From Streptomyces rochei (GTDB taxonomy: Bacteria; Actinomycetota; Actinomycetes; Streptomycetales; Streptomycetaceae), in the NCBI GenBank assembly GCA_002155895.1, contig MUMD01000114.1, positions 1 to 44,386 on the forward strand: 44,386 nucleotides of DNA, written 5' to 3'. A program made the position numbers and the translations under genes. Each line of letters starts with the position of its first letter. The first letter of the stretch is position 1. The notes below the pieces were generated by a model. It was not told the origin of the DNA and did not search any database. It saw nothing but the letters and a program-made list of their open reading frames with translations. Below are positions 35,603 to 43,302 of this stretch, piece after piece.

Positions 35603-37971
35603 CGCCCGGCGTGGAGCGTGAGCCTGGGCCGGGGACCGTCGGTGCGGCCGGTCACCGGGCGGCGGCTGCCCGCCCGGTAGGGGGCCGGCCAGACGACACC
35701 GGGCCCCTCGTAGCCCTGCTCGGCCGCCGCGTGCAGCGTCCAGTGCGGGTCGTAGAGGTGGGGACGGGCGAGGGCGCACAGGTCGGCGCGGCCGGCCAGG
35801 ATCAGCGAGTTGACGTCGTCCCAGGAGGAGATCGCGCCGACGGCGATCACCGGGACACCGGCCTCGTGCCGGATGCGGTCGGCGAACGGAGCCTGGTAGG
35901 AGCGCCCGAACTCCGGCCGCTCGTCGGCCACCACCTGCCCGGTGGACACGTCGACGGCGTCGGCGCCGTGCGCGGCGAAGGCGCGGGCGATCGCCACCGC
36001 CTCCTCGGGGCTCGTGCCGCCCTCGGCCCAGTCGGTCGCGGACACCCGCACGGTCATGGGCCGGTCCTCGGGCCACACGGCGCGTACGGCGTCGAAGACC
36101 TCCAGCGGGAAGCGGAGCCGCTTCTCCGGTGAGCCGCCGTAGGCGTCGGTGCGTCGGTTGGTGAGCGGGGAGAGGAAGCCGGAGAGCAGATAGCCGTGGG
36201 CGCAGTGCAGTTCGAGCAGGTCGAACCCGGCCCGCGCGGCATGGTGGGCGGCGGCCGTGAACTGCTCGCGTACATCGGTGAGTTGCGCCCGGGTCAGCTC
36301 GCGCGGGACCTGGCCGCCCGGTCTGTACGGCAGCGGTGAGGGGGCCACCAGGGGCCAGTTGCCCTCGGGGAGCGGTTCGTCCATGCCCTCCCACATCAGC
36401 CGGGTCGAGCCCTTGCGGCCGCTGTGCCCCAGCTGCACGCCGATCGCGGTGCCGGGCGCCTGCGCGTGCACGAAGTCCGTGATCCGCCGCCACGCCTCGG
36501 CCTGGCGTCCGGTGTACAGGCCCGCGCAGCCGGGGGTGATGCGGCCCTGCTCGCTGACGCACACCATCTCGGTCATCACCAGTCCGGCGCCGCCCAGGGC
36601 CCTCGCCCCCAGGTGGACCAGGTGGAAGTCGCCGGGAACGCCGTCGGTGGCCGAGTACATGTCCATCGGGGAGACCACGACCCGATTGCGCAGGGTCAGG
36701 CCGCGCAGCCGGAACGGGGTGAACATCGGGGGCGTCCCGGGCGGGCAGCCGAACTCGCGCTCGACGGACTCGGTGAAACGGGGGTCGCGCAGCCGCAGGT
36801 TGTCGTGGGTGACGCGGCGGCTGCGGGTGAGCAGGTTGAAGGCGAACCGGCGGGGCGGCTGGTCCAGGTACCGGGACAGGTCCTCGAACCATTCCAGGCT
36901 GGCCTTGGCCGCCCGCTGGGTGGAGGCGACGACGGGGCGCCGCTCCTCCTCGTAGGCGGTGAGCGCCTCGTCGACGGTGGGCTGTTCCTCCAGGCAGGCG
37001 GCGAGCGCGAGGGCGTCCTCCACGGCAAGCTTGGTGCCGGAGCCGATGGAGAAGTGGGCGGTGTGGGCGGCGTCGCCGAGCAGGACGACGTTGCCGTGGG
37101 ACCAGCGTGCGTTGACGACCGTGCGGAAAGTGGTCCACGCCGACTTGTTGGACTTCAGCGGCCGGCCGCCGAGGGCGTCGGTGAAGATCTTGGCGCAGCG
37201 GGCGGTGGACTCGGCCTCGTCCAGCTCGTCGAAGCCGGCCGCCTTCCAGACCTCCTCGCGCATCTCGACGATGACGGTCGAGGCGTCGGGCGCGTACGGG
37301 TAGCCGTGGAGCTGCATCACGCCGTGTTCGGTCTCGGCGATGTCGAAGCGGAAGGCGTCGAAGGCGAAGTCGGCGGCCAGCCAGATGTAGCGGCAGCGGT
37401 GGGCGGTGAGACGGGGGCGGAACGCGTCGCGGTAGGTCGCGCGGGTGGTGCTGTGCACGCCGTCGGCGGCCACGACGAGGTCGTACTCCCGCGCCAGGCG
37501 GTCGGGGTGCGGGGCCTCGGCGCGGAAGCGCAGGTCGACGCCGAGGTCGCGGCAGCGGTCGTGCAGGATCTCCAGGAGGCGGCGGCGGCCCAGGGCGGCG
37601 AAGCCGTGTCCCGTGGAGGTCCGGCGGGTGCCTCGGTGGGTGATGTGGATGTCGTCCCAGCGGACGAAGTCGGCCTGGAGGGCCGCGTACACCGCCGGGT
37701 CGGCGTGTTCGATGCCGCCGAGGGTCTCGTCGGAGAGGACGACACCGAAGCCGAAGGTGTCGTCGGGGGCGTTGCGTTCCCAGAGGGTGACCTCGCGGTC
37801 GGGGGCGAGGCGTTTGAGGAGGACGGCGGTGTAGAGGCCGCCGGGGCCTCCGCCGATGATCGCGGTGCGCAGGGGGTGGCGTGCCGTCGCGGGCGAGTGC
37901 GGCGTCGTCGGGGTCGCTCGCGCGGTTCCCCGCGCCCCTGAGGCCGACAGGCCCCCCTGAGTCGAGGACAT
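35590..37971 (-). CDS. flavin monooxygenase / old yellow enzyme fusion (2-aminobenzoyl-CoA monooxygenase/reductase or salicylyl-CoA 5-hydroxylase type)
   Basis: 793 residues, two enzymes in one chain. Residues 35-400 are an aromatic-ring FAD monooxygenase (GGGPGG at 40-45, VVAADGVHSTTR at 167-177, LLGDAAHTAHFSIGSGTKLAVEDA at 297-320). Residues 416-760 are an old-yellow-enzyme FMN barrel (MFTPFRLRGLTLRNRVVVSPMDMYSA, HCAHGYLLSGFLSPLTNRRTDAYGGS, VIAVGAISSWDDVNSLILAGRADLCALARPHL). This fusion is the architecture of Azoarcus 2-aminobenzoyl-CoA monooxygenase/reductase, which hydroxylates and then reduces the ring. Salicylyl-CoA 5-hydroxylase is the usual alternative label. ATG at 37969-37971 has GGAGG upstream and lies three bases after the hydratase stop. 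N-terminal residues about 8-20 are encoded by a dispersed repeat. Confidence 0.9.
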   Translation of the reverse strand: MSSTQGGLSASGARGTARATPTTPHSPATARHPLRTAIIGGGPGGLYTAVLLKRLAPDREVTLWERNAPDDTFGFGVVLSDETLGGIEHADPAVYAALQADFVRWDDIHITHRGTRRTSTGHGFAALGRRRLLEILHDRCRDLGVDLRFRAEAPHPDRLAREYDLVVAADGVHSTTRATYRDAFRPRLTAHRCRYIWLAADFAFDAFRFDIAETEHGVMQLHGYPYAPDASTVIVEMREEVWKAAGFDELDEAESTARCAKIFTDALGGRPLKSNKSAWTTFRTVVNARWSHGNVVLLGDAAHTAHFSIGSGTKLAVEDALALAACLEEQPTVDEALTAYEEERRPVVASTQRAAKASLEWFEDLSRYLDQPPRRFAFNLLTRSRRVTHDNLRLRDPRFTESVEREFGCPPGTPPMFTPFRLRGLTLRNRVVVSPMDMYSATDGVPGDFHLVHLGARALGGAGLVMTEMVCVSEQGRITPGCAGLYTGRQAEAWRRITDFVHAQAPGTAIGVQLGHSGRKGSTRLMWEGMDEPLPEGNWPLVAPSPLPYRPGGQVPRELTRAQLTDVREQFTAAAHHAARAGFDLLELHCAHGYLLSGFLSPLTNRRTDAYGGSPEKRLRFPLEVFDAVRAVWPEDRPMTVRVSATDWAEGGTSPEEAVAIARAFAAHGADAVDVSTGQVVADERPEFGRSYQAPFADRIRHEAGVPVIAVGAISSWDDVNSLILAGRADLCALARPHLYDPHWTLHAAAEQGYEGPGVVWPAPYRAGSRRPVTGRTDGPRPRLTLHAGRQDV
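37907..37943. repeat. dispersed Streptomyces repeat in the start of the monooxygenase gene
   Basis: The sequence around GCTCGCGCGGTTCCCCGCGC and CCCTGA is, from memory, a very common intergenic repeat of streptomycetes. It contains the hairpin GCGCGG-TTCC-CCGCGC. Here it lies in frame and encodes SASGARGTARATP of the N-terminal extension. Confidence 0.5.
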
Positions 37972-37974
37972 GCC

Positions 37975-38802
37975 CTACCTCCCACGCCACTTCGGGGGGC
38001 GCTTCTCCGTGAAAGCCGCGTGGAACTCCGCGTAGTCCTCGCCGTTCATCAGGAGGGCCTGGGTCGACGCGTCCAGCTCCACCGCTGCCGCGAGCGGCAT
38101 GTCCAGCTCTGCCGTGAGGAGGGCCTTGGTCTGGGCGTGGGCGAGGGCCGGGCCGTCGGCGAGGCGGCGGGCGAGCATCCGGGCGGCCTCGTCGGCGCGG
38201 CCCTCGTCGGTCAGCTCGCTGATCAGGCCGATCCGCTCGGCCTCCGGCGCCCGCACCGCGTCGCCGAGCATCAGCAGCCGGGTGGCGTGGCCGAGGCCCA
38301 CCACCCTCGGCAGCAGGTAGGCCGCGCCCATGTCGCCGCCGGAGAGGCCGACGCGGGTGAAGAGGAAGGCGAAGCGGGCGGACGGGTCGGCGACGCGGAA
38401 GTCGGCGGCGAGGGCGAGGACCGCCCCCGCCCCGGCGGCGACGCCGTGCAGCGCGGCGATCACCGGGAACGGGCACTCCCGTACCGCACGTACCACCTGG
38501 CCCGTCATGCGGGTGAAGTCGAGGAGCTGGGCGGTGTCCATGGAGAGCGTGGCGCCGATGATCTCGTCGACGTCGCCGCCCGAGCAGAAACCGCGCCCCT
38601 CCCCCGCCAGCACCAGCGCCCGCACGGACCGCTCCCGGGACAGCTCGGCGAGCAGGTCGCGCAGGTCGGCGTAGGCCTCGAAGGTGAGCGCGTTGAGCTT
38701 GTCGGGGCGGGCGAGGGTGACGGTGGCGACGCCGTCGGTGAGGTCGACGCGCAGGTGCCGCCAGTCGGAGGTGGGGGCGGCGGAGCCGGTGAAGGGACTC
38801 AT
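37975..38802 (-). CDS. enoyl-CoA hydratase/isomerase family protein
   Basis: 275 residues of the crotonase fold from ATG 38800-38802. LARPDKLNALTFEAYADLRDLLAEL begins the fold. The first oxyanion-hole segment is LAGEGRGFCSGGDVDEIIG and the second is ALHGVAAGAGAVLALAADFRVADPSARFAFLFTRVGLSGGDMGAAYLLPRVVG, with the acidic residue of LSGGDMG at the usual catalytic region. EKRPPKWRGR ends the protein, typical of hydratases whose C-terminus reads KRxPxWxG. It is three bases upstream of the monooxygenase/OYE gene and forms an operon with it, consistent with hydration or ring opening of the reduced CoA intermediate. Operator copy 2 lies 26-38 bases upstream. Confidence 0.92.
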   Translation of the reverse strand: MSPFTGSAAPTSDWRHLRVDLTDGVATVTLARPDKLNALTFEAYADLRDLLAELSRERSVRALVLAGEGRGFCSGGDVDEIIGATLSMDTAQLLDFTRMTGQVVRAVRECPFPVIAALHGVAAGAGAVLALAADFRVADPSARFAFLFTRVGLSGGDMGAAYLLPRVVGLGHATRLLMLGDAVRAPEAERIGLISELTDEGRADEAARMLARRLADGPALAHAQTKALLTAELDMPLAAAVELDASTQALLMNGEDYAEFHAAFTEKRPPKWRGR

Positions 38803-38827
38803 GACACTCGAAGCTATCACCGTTCTG

Positions 38828-38840
38828 TGACTGTCGTCAC
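38828..38840. promoter_or_regulatory. operator copy 2 (TGACTGTCGTCAC), hydratase/monooxygenase promoter
   Basis: Identical over 13 bases to 31998-32010; here the dyad extends to GTGAC-TGTC-GTCAC (38827-38840). Similar bases around both sites (ACCGTT before, GATGCG after) strengthen the match. It lies just upstream of the enoyl-CoA hydratase start. Confidence 0.7.
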
Positions 38841-38984
38841 GGGTGCGCGATAGATGCGTCGGGCCCGTGCGCGCCGGGCCGAAGGTCCCGCGCGGTGCCC
38901 GTCGAACGGCTCTGCCGGTGGCGCCGTACCATGCATAAGGTTGAAAGCAGGACAGGACCGCCTGCTCCACGAAACGGACCCGCC

Positions 38985-39425
38985 GTGCACGATCACCCTT
39001 CCGCCCCCGCCTCCTGGCGCATCGCGCTGCCGCACTCCGCCGCGGCCGTGCCGGTGGCCCGTGCCCTGGTGCGCACGGCGCTGGCCGAGCTGGAGCACAC
39101 GGCCGACGGCGACACGGCGGAGCTGCTCACGGCCGAGCTGGTGGCGAACGCCGTCGAGCACACCGCGGGCGGGTCGCCGATCGAGCTGGTCGTGGAGCTG
39201 CTGCCGACCAGCTGCCAGGTGGAGGTCCACGACCCGGACCCGTCGCCGCCCGGCGACCTCACCCGGCCGGGCATGGAGCCGCCCGATCCCTGGCAGGAGC
39301 ACGGGCGCGGCCTGCTGCTGATCCGCGCCCTCAGCTCGTCCTGCGGTCACCGGCCCACCGGGGCGGGCAAGGCGGTCTGGTTCAGGCTTCCCGCGATACC
39401 CGCTCAGCGGGGTCCCGCGGAGTGA
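38985..39425 (+). CDS. ATP-binding protein, anti-sigma factor (RsbW/SpoIIAB)-like histidine kinase ATPase
   Basis: 146 residues if the GTG at 38985 is used; ATG 38931 and ATG 38895 are alternatives and none has a strong Shine-Dalgarno. The domain is HATPase_c_2: N-box LTAELVANAVEHTAGGSPIEL, then VEVHDPDPSPP and the G-box stretch WQEHGRGLLLIRALSSSCGHRPTGAGKAVWFRLP. Such short proteins are very numerous in streptomycetes, where some bind anti-anti-sigma partners. The partner and sigma factor are not encoded nearby. Its last 44 bases overlap the end of the convergent APC permease gene, so both C-termini are encoded by the same DNA in opposite strands. Confidence 0.8.
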   Translation: MHDHPSAPASWRIALPHSAAAVPVARALVRTALAELEHTADGDTAELLTAELVANAVEHTAGGSPIELVVELLPTSCQVEVHDPDPSPPGDLTRPGMEPPDPWQEHGRGLLLIRALSSSCGHRPTGAGKAVWFRLPAIPAQRGPAE

Positions 39426-40830
39426 GGTCCGCCTCCGTCCGGGCCAGGCGGGAGTGCCGGCGCCCGTAGGCGGCGTACACCAGCAGGCCCACCGCGAGGA
39501 AGACCGCGAACTGGAGCCAGGTCGCCGCGCCCGTCTCGTAGATCAGGTACAGGCAGAAGGCGACACCGAGCAGCGGGGTCAGCGGGTACAGGGGCACGCG
39601 GAAGGTGCGGGCGAGGCCCGGCTCGCGGCGGCGCAGCGCGATCACCGCGACGTTGACGGCGGCCATGGTGGCCAGCGTGCCGATGGTGCAGAGGTTGACC
39701 ACCGCGTCGAGCGGGGCGAAGGCCGCGGGCAGGGCGAAGACCACGCCGACGATGAGCGTGCCGGCGACCGGGGTCGCGGTGCGCGGCGAGACCTTCTCGA
39801 AGACGCGCGGGATCAGGCCGTCCCGGGACATGGACATCAGGATGCGGGTCTGGCCGTACATCACGGCGAGCACCACCGAGGCGATGGCGACGACCGCGCC
39901 GAAGGCGACCACGCCGCCGCCGATGGTGGAGCCGGTGACCTGGTTGACGACGTAGGACAGCGCGGCGGGGCGGTCGCCGACCGTGTCGCCGCCCACGGCA
40001 CCGATCGCGGCGACGGCGACCGCGCAGTACAGCAGGGTGACCAGGCCGATGCAGACCAGGATGGCGACGGGGATGTCCCGGCGCGGGTTCTTGGCCTCCT
40101 CGCCGGCCGTGGTGATCGCGTCGAAGCCGATGTACGAGAAGAAGGCGGCCGTGGTGCCGGCGCCGATGCCGCCGAGGCCGGCCGGGGAGAACGGGCTCAG
40201 GTTGCCGTCCTCGAAGGCGTAGAAGCCGATGGCGCAGAAGGCGATCAGGACGGCCAGCTTGAGGACGGCCATCGCGGCCGTGGCGCGGGCGCTCTCCCGT
40301 ACGCCGCGCACCAGGAGCACGCAGGCCAGGGCGATGACGATCACCGCGGGCAGGTTGACCGCGCCGCCGTCGCCGGGGCCGGCGGAGAGCGCGTGCGGGA
40401 GCTGGACGCCCAGGACGCTGTCGAGCAGTTCGTTGACGTACTGGCTCCAGCCGACGGCGACCGCGGAGACGGAGACCCCGTACTCCAGGAGCAGGCACCA
40501 GCCGACCAGGAAGGCGGTGCGCTCCCCGAGTCCGGCGTAGGCGAAGGAGTACGAGGAGCCGGAGACCGGGATCGCGCCGCCCAGCTCGGCGAAGGCGAAG
40601 GCCGTGAAGACGCAGGTGATCGCGGCGAGCACGAAGGAGACGACGACGGCGGGGCCGGCCTCGGCGACCGAGTCGGAGAGCCCGACGAAGATACCGGTGC
40701 CGACGATGGCGCCGACACCGAAGCAGACGAGCTGGAACAGGCCCATCGTGCGCTTGAGCCCGTGGCCTTCACGGTCGGCGCCGGATTCGGCCACCAGGAG
40801 GTGGGGGGACTTGATGCGGGAAGCGGGCAT
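39382..40830 (-). CDS. APC-superfamily amino acid permease
   Basis: 482 residues from ATG 40828-40830 (MPASRIKSP). About 12 membrane helices. The first helix has CFGVGAIVGTGIFVGLSDSVAEAGPAV, then FAELGGAIPVSGSSYSFAYAGLGERTAFLVGWCLLLEYGVSVSAVAVGWSQY and FFSYIGFDAITTAGEEAKNPRRDIPVAI, all conserved in the cationic-amino-acid branch of APC transporters. Its position after ornithine carbamoyltransferase and arginine deiminase suggests arginine or ornithine transport (inference); it is not of the ArcD type. It is separated from the carbamoyltransferase gene by 105 bases with a possible -10 TATTCT (40920-40925 on the minus strand), so it may have its own promoter. It shares about the same layout as the permease at 543-2069. 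Confidence 0.9.
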   Translation of the reverse strand: MPASRIKSPHLLVAESGADREGHGLKRTMGLFQLVCFGVGAIVGTGIFVGLSDSVAEAGPAVVVSFVLAAITCVFTAFAFAELGGAIPVSGSSYSFAYAGLGERTAFLVGWCLLLEYGVSVSAVAVGWSQYVNELLDSVLGVQLPHALSAGPGDGGAVNLPAVIVIALACVLLVRGVRESARATAAMAVLKLAVLIAFCAIGFYAFEDGNLSPFSPAGLGGIGAGTTAAFFSYIGFDAITTAGEEAKNPRRDIPVAILVCIGLVTLLYCAVAVAAIGAVGGDTVGDRPAALSYVVNQVTGSTIGGGVVAFGAVVAIASVVLAVMYGQTRILMSMSRDGLIPRVFEKVSPRTATPVAGTLIVGVVFALPAAFAPLDAVVNLCTIGTLATMAAVNVAVIALRRREPGLARTFRVPLYPLTPLLGVAFCLYLIYETGAATWLQFAVFLAVGLLVYAAYGRRHSRLARTEADLTPRDPAERVSREA

Positions 40831-40935
40831 TGCGGGTGGTGCTCGTTTCTGGTGGTGCGGGGGCGCGACGGTGGTCGCGGCCGGCGGCACCGGAAGGGGT
40901 GGCTCCGGGGCCGCCGGTCAGAATAACCGTCCTGG

Positions 40936-41943
40936 TCAGGCCAGCGTGGCGACGAGGACGGCCTTGATCGTGTGCAGCCGGTTCTCCGCCTCGTCGAAGA
41001 CGACCGAGTGCGCGGACTCGAAGACCTCGTCCGTGACCTCCAGGGAGTCGAGCCCGTGGGCCTCGAAGATCTCCTGGCCGACCTTGGTGCCCAGGTCGTG
41101 GAAGGCGGGCAGGCAGTGCAGGAACTTCACGTCCGGGTTGCCGGTGGCGCGCAGGACGTCCATGGTCACCGCGTACGGGGCCAGCGCCTCGATCCGCTCC
41201 GCCCAGACCTCCTTGGGCTCGCCCATGGAGACCCAGACGTCGGTGACGACGAAGTCGGCGCCGCGCACGCCCTCGTCCACGGCCTCGGTGAGGGTGATGC
41301 GCGCCCCGCTCGACTCGGCCAGCTCCCTCGCCCGGTCGACGACCTCCTGGGCGGGCCAGTAGGTCTTGGGGGCGACGATGCGCACGTCCATGCCGAGCAG
41401 GGCGCCGGTGACGAGGTAGGAGTTGCCCATGTTGAAGCGGGCGTCGCCGAGGTAGGCGAAGGTGATCCCGTCCAGCGGCTTGTCGCTGTGCTCGGTCATG
41501 GTGAGCACGTCGGCGAGCATCTGGGTGGGGTGCCAGTCGTCGGTCAGGCCGTTGTAGACGGGGACGCCGGCGAAGGCGGCCAGCTCCTCGACCTTCTGCT
41601 GGCTGTCGCCCCGGTACTCGATCCCGTCGAACATGCGACCGAGGGCGCGTGCGGTGTCCTTCACGGACTCCTTGTGCCCGATCTGCGAGCCGGACGGGTC
41701 GAGGTACGTCGTGGAGGCGCCCTGGTCGGCGGCGGCAACCTCGAACGCGCACCGGGTGCGCGTCGAGGTCTTCTCGAAGATCAGCGCGATGTTCTTGCCC
41801 TGGAGGTGCCGCGTCTCGGTCCCGGCCCGCTTGGCCGCCTTCAGCTCCGCGGCCAGCTCGACGAGACCGCGGAACTCCTGGGCGGTGAAGTCGAGCTCCT
41901 TGAGGAAGTGGCGGCCGGTGAGGGCGAGCGGGACTGTCGCCAT
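40936..41943 (-). CDS. arcB: ornithine carbamoyltransferase, probably catabolic
   Basis: 335 residues. The carbamoyl-phosphate loop [45 protein letters not shown], the HPTQ motif ([15 protein letters not shown]), ornithine-site DVWVSMGE and HCLPAFHD are all present, so the enzyme should be active. It interconverts ornithine plus carbamoyl phosphate and citrulline plus phosphate. Next to arginine deiminase it most likely works in citrulline breakdown (ArcB role), although an ArgF role cannot be excluded from sequence alone; the length of about 335 suits the catabolic group. The ATG is at 41941-41943 with GGAG ten bases upstream. The 60-base gap to arcA holds an AT-rich control region. Confidence 0.93.
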   Translation of the reverse strand: MATVPLALTGRHFLKELDFTAQEFRGLVELAAELKAAKRAGTETRHLQGKNIALIFEKTSTRTRCAFEVAAADQGASTTYLDPSGSQIGHKESVKDTARALGRMFDGIEYRGDSQQKVEELAAFAGVPVYNGLTDDWHPTQMLADVLTMTEHSDKPLDGITFAYLGDARFNMGNSYLVTGALLGMDVRIVAPKTYWPAQEVVDRARELAESSGARITLTEAVDEGVRGADFVVTDVWVSMGEPKEVWAERIEALAPYAVTMDVLRATGNPDVKFLHCLPAFHDLGTKVGQEIFEAHGLDSLEVTDEVFESAHSVVFDEAENRLHTIKAVLVATLA

Positions 41944-41982
41944 GAGGTGCTCCAGAGGTACGGGGACGGGACTCGATGGAAC

Positions 41983-42010
41983 AGTATACGAGAGATTGAA
42001 TTCTTATACG
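41983..42010 (-). promoter_or_regulatory. candidate arcB promoter with direct repeats
   Basis: On the minus strand CGTATAAG and CGTATACT are direct repeats 20 bases apart (two helical turns), and TATACT (41983-41988) is a good -10. The second repeat overlaps the arcA stop codon. The intervening AGAATTCAATC resembles half of an ArgR box, a weak match. Confidence 0.4.
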
Positions 42011-43227
42011 GGCTGCCGCTCCACCGGGCAGCTCATGCAGCGCGGTCCGCCCCTGCCCCGGCCCAGTTCGCTGCCCGGGATCTCGATCACCTCGATGCCC
42101 TGCTTGCGCAGATGGGTGTTGGTGGTGGAGTTCCGCTCGTAGGCGACGACGACGCCCGGCTCGACGGCGAGCACATTGCAGCCGTCGTCCCACTGCTCGC
42201 GCTCGGCGGCGTGGACGTCCTGGGTCGCGGTCAGCACGCGGATCTCGCTGAGCCCGAGGCCCGCGGCGATCGCTCGGTGCATGTGCTCCGGCGGGTGGTC
42301 GGTGACCTTCAGCTCCTTGTCCCCCGCGCCCGGCTCGATGGTGTAGGAGCGGAGCATGCCGAGCCCGGCGTACTGGGTGAAGGTGTCGCCGTCGACCATC
42401 GTCATCACGGTGTCCAGGTGCATGAAGGCCCGGCGCTTGGGCATGTCCAGCGCCACGATGGTGCGGGCGGAGCCCGCCGCGAACAGCTTGTGCGCGAGCA
42501 TCTCGACGGCCTGGGGCGTGGTCCGCTCGCTCATGCCGATGAGGACGGCGCCGTTGCCGATGACGAGGACGTCGCCGCCCTCGATGGTGGAGGGGTAGTC
42601 GGCCTGGCCCTCGGACCAGAGGTGGAAGGTCTCGTCACGGAAGAGGGGGTGGTGCCGGTAGATCGCCTCGAAGTGCACCGTCTCGCGCTGCCGGGCGGGC
42701 CAGCGCATGGCGTTGATGGAGACGCCGTCGTAGATCCAGGCCGAGGTGTCCCGGGTGAAGAGGTGGTTGGGCAGCGGTCCGAGCAGGAAGTCGTCCAGCT
42801 CCATGGCGTGGAAGCGCACGGAGGTCGGCTCCGGGTGCGCCTCCAGGTACTCCCGCTTGGTCATGCCGCCGACCAGGGCCTCGGCGAGTTCCCGGGCGGG
42901 CAGCGTCTCGAAGGCGGCCCGGAGGTGGTCCGTGGCCAGCACTCCGTACTCCTTCTCGTCGAAGACCCGGTCCAGGACGAGCCGGCGGGCGGCCGGGACG
43001 TCCAGGGTCTCGGCGAGCAGGTCGCCGAAGAGGTGCACCGCCACCCCGCGGTCGCGGAGCACGTCGGCGAACCCGTCGTGCTCGGCGCGCGCCCGGCGCA
43101 CCCACAGCACGTCGTCGAAGAGGAGGGCGTCCTTGTTGCTGGGGGTGAGCCTTTTGAGCTCGAGATCCGGCCGGTGCAGGATGACGCGGGTGAGCCGCCC
43201 GGCTTCGGAGTCGACTTGGAATCCCAT
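42004..43227 (-). CDS. arcA: arginine deiminase
   Basis: 407 residues from ATG 43225-43227; the frame to 43260 has no better start. It hydrolyses arginine to citrulline and ammonia. Guanidino-group enzyme motifs are visible: [18 protein letters not shown], the acid [22 protein letters not shown], the histidine in [16 protein letters not shown] and the nucleophile cysteine near the C-terminus in [19 protein letters not shown]. The tail has Ser-Cys where many homologues have Ser-Met or Ser-Cys, so nothing is missing. It forms a two-gene unit with arcB; carbamate kinase, the third ADI-pathway enzyme, is not in the window. In an aerobe such as Streptomyces it may supply nitrogen or counter acid stress (inference). 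Confidence 0.95.
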   Translation of the reverse strand: MGFQVDSEAGRLTRVILHRPDLELKRLTPSNKDALLFDDVLWVRRARAEHDGFADVLRDRGVAVHLFGDLLAETLDVPAARRLVLDRVFDEKEYGVLATDHLRAAFETLPARELAEALVGGMTKREYLEAHPEPTSVRFHAMELDDFLLGPLPNHLFTRDTSAWIYDGVSINAMRWPARQRETVHFEAIYRHHPLFRDETFHLWSEGQADYPSTIEGGDVLVIGNGAVLIGMSERTTPQAVEMLAHKLFAAGSARTIVALDMPKRRAFMHLDTVMTMVDGDTFTQYAGLGMLRSYTIEPGAGDKELKVTDHPPEHMHRAIAAGLGLSEIRVLTATQDVHAAEREQWDDGCNVLAVEPGVVVAYERNSTTNTHLRKQGIEVIEIPGSELGRGRGGPRCMSCPVERQPV

Positions 43228-43302
43228 GACTCCATCCTGACCATTCGGGCGCCTGTTCACCCCCGCTTCGCGCGGGCCCGTGTCCTTCTGTTCACTCCGC
43301 CG

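Noticed and set aside
34694-38476. Open frame of 1260 codons on the minus strand
   Set aside because: It is a frame-shifted shadow of the monooxygenase/OYE gene and antisense to the sulfotransferase.
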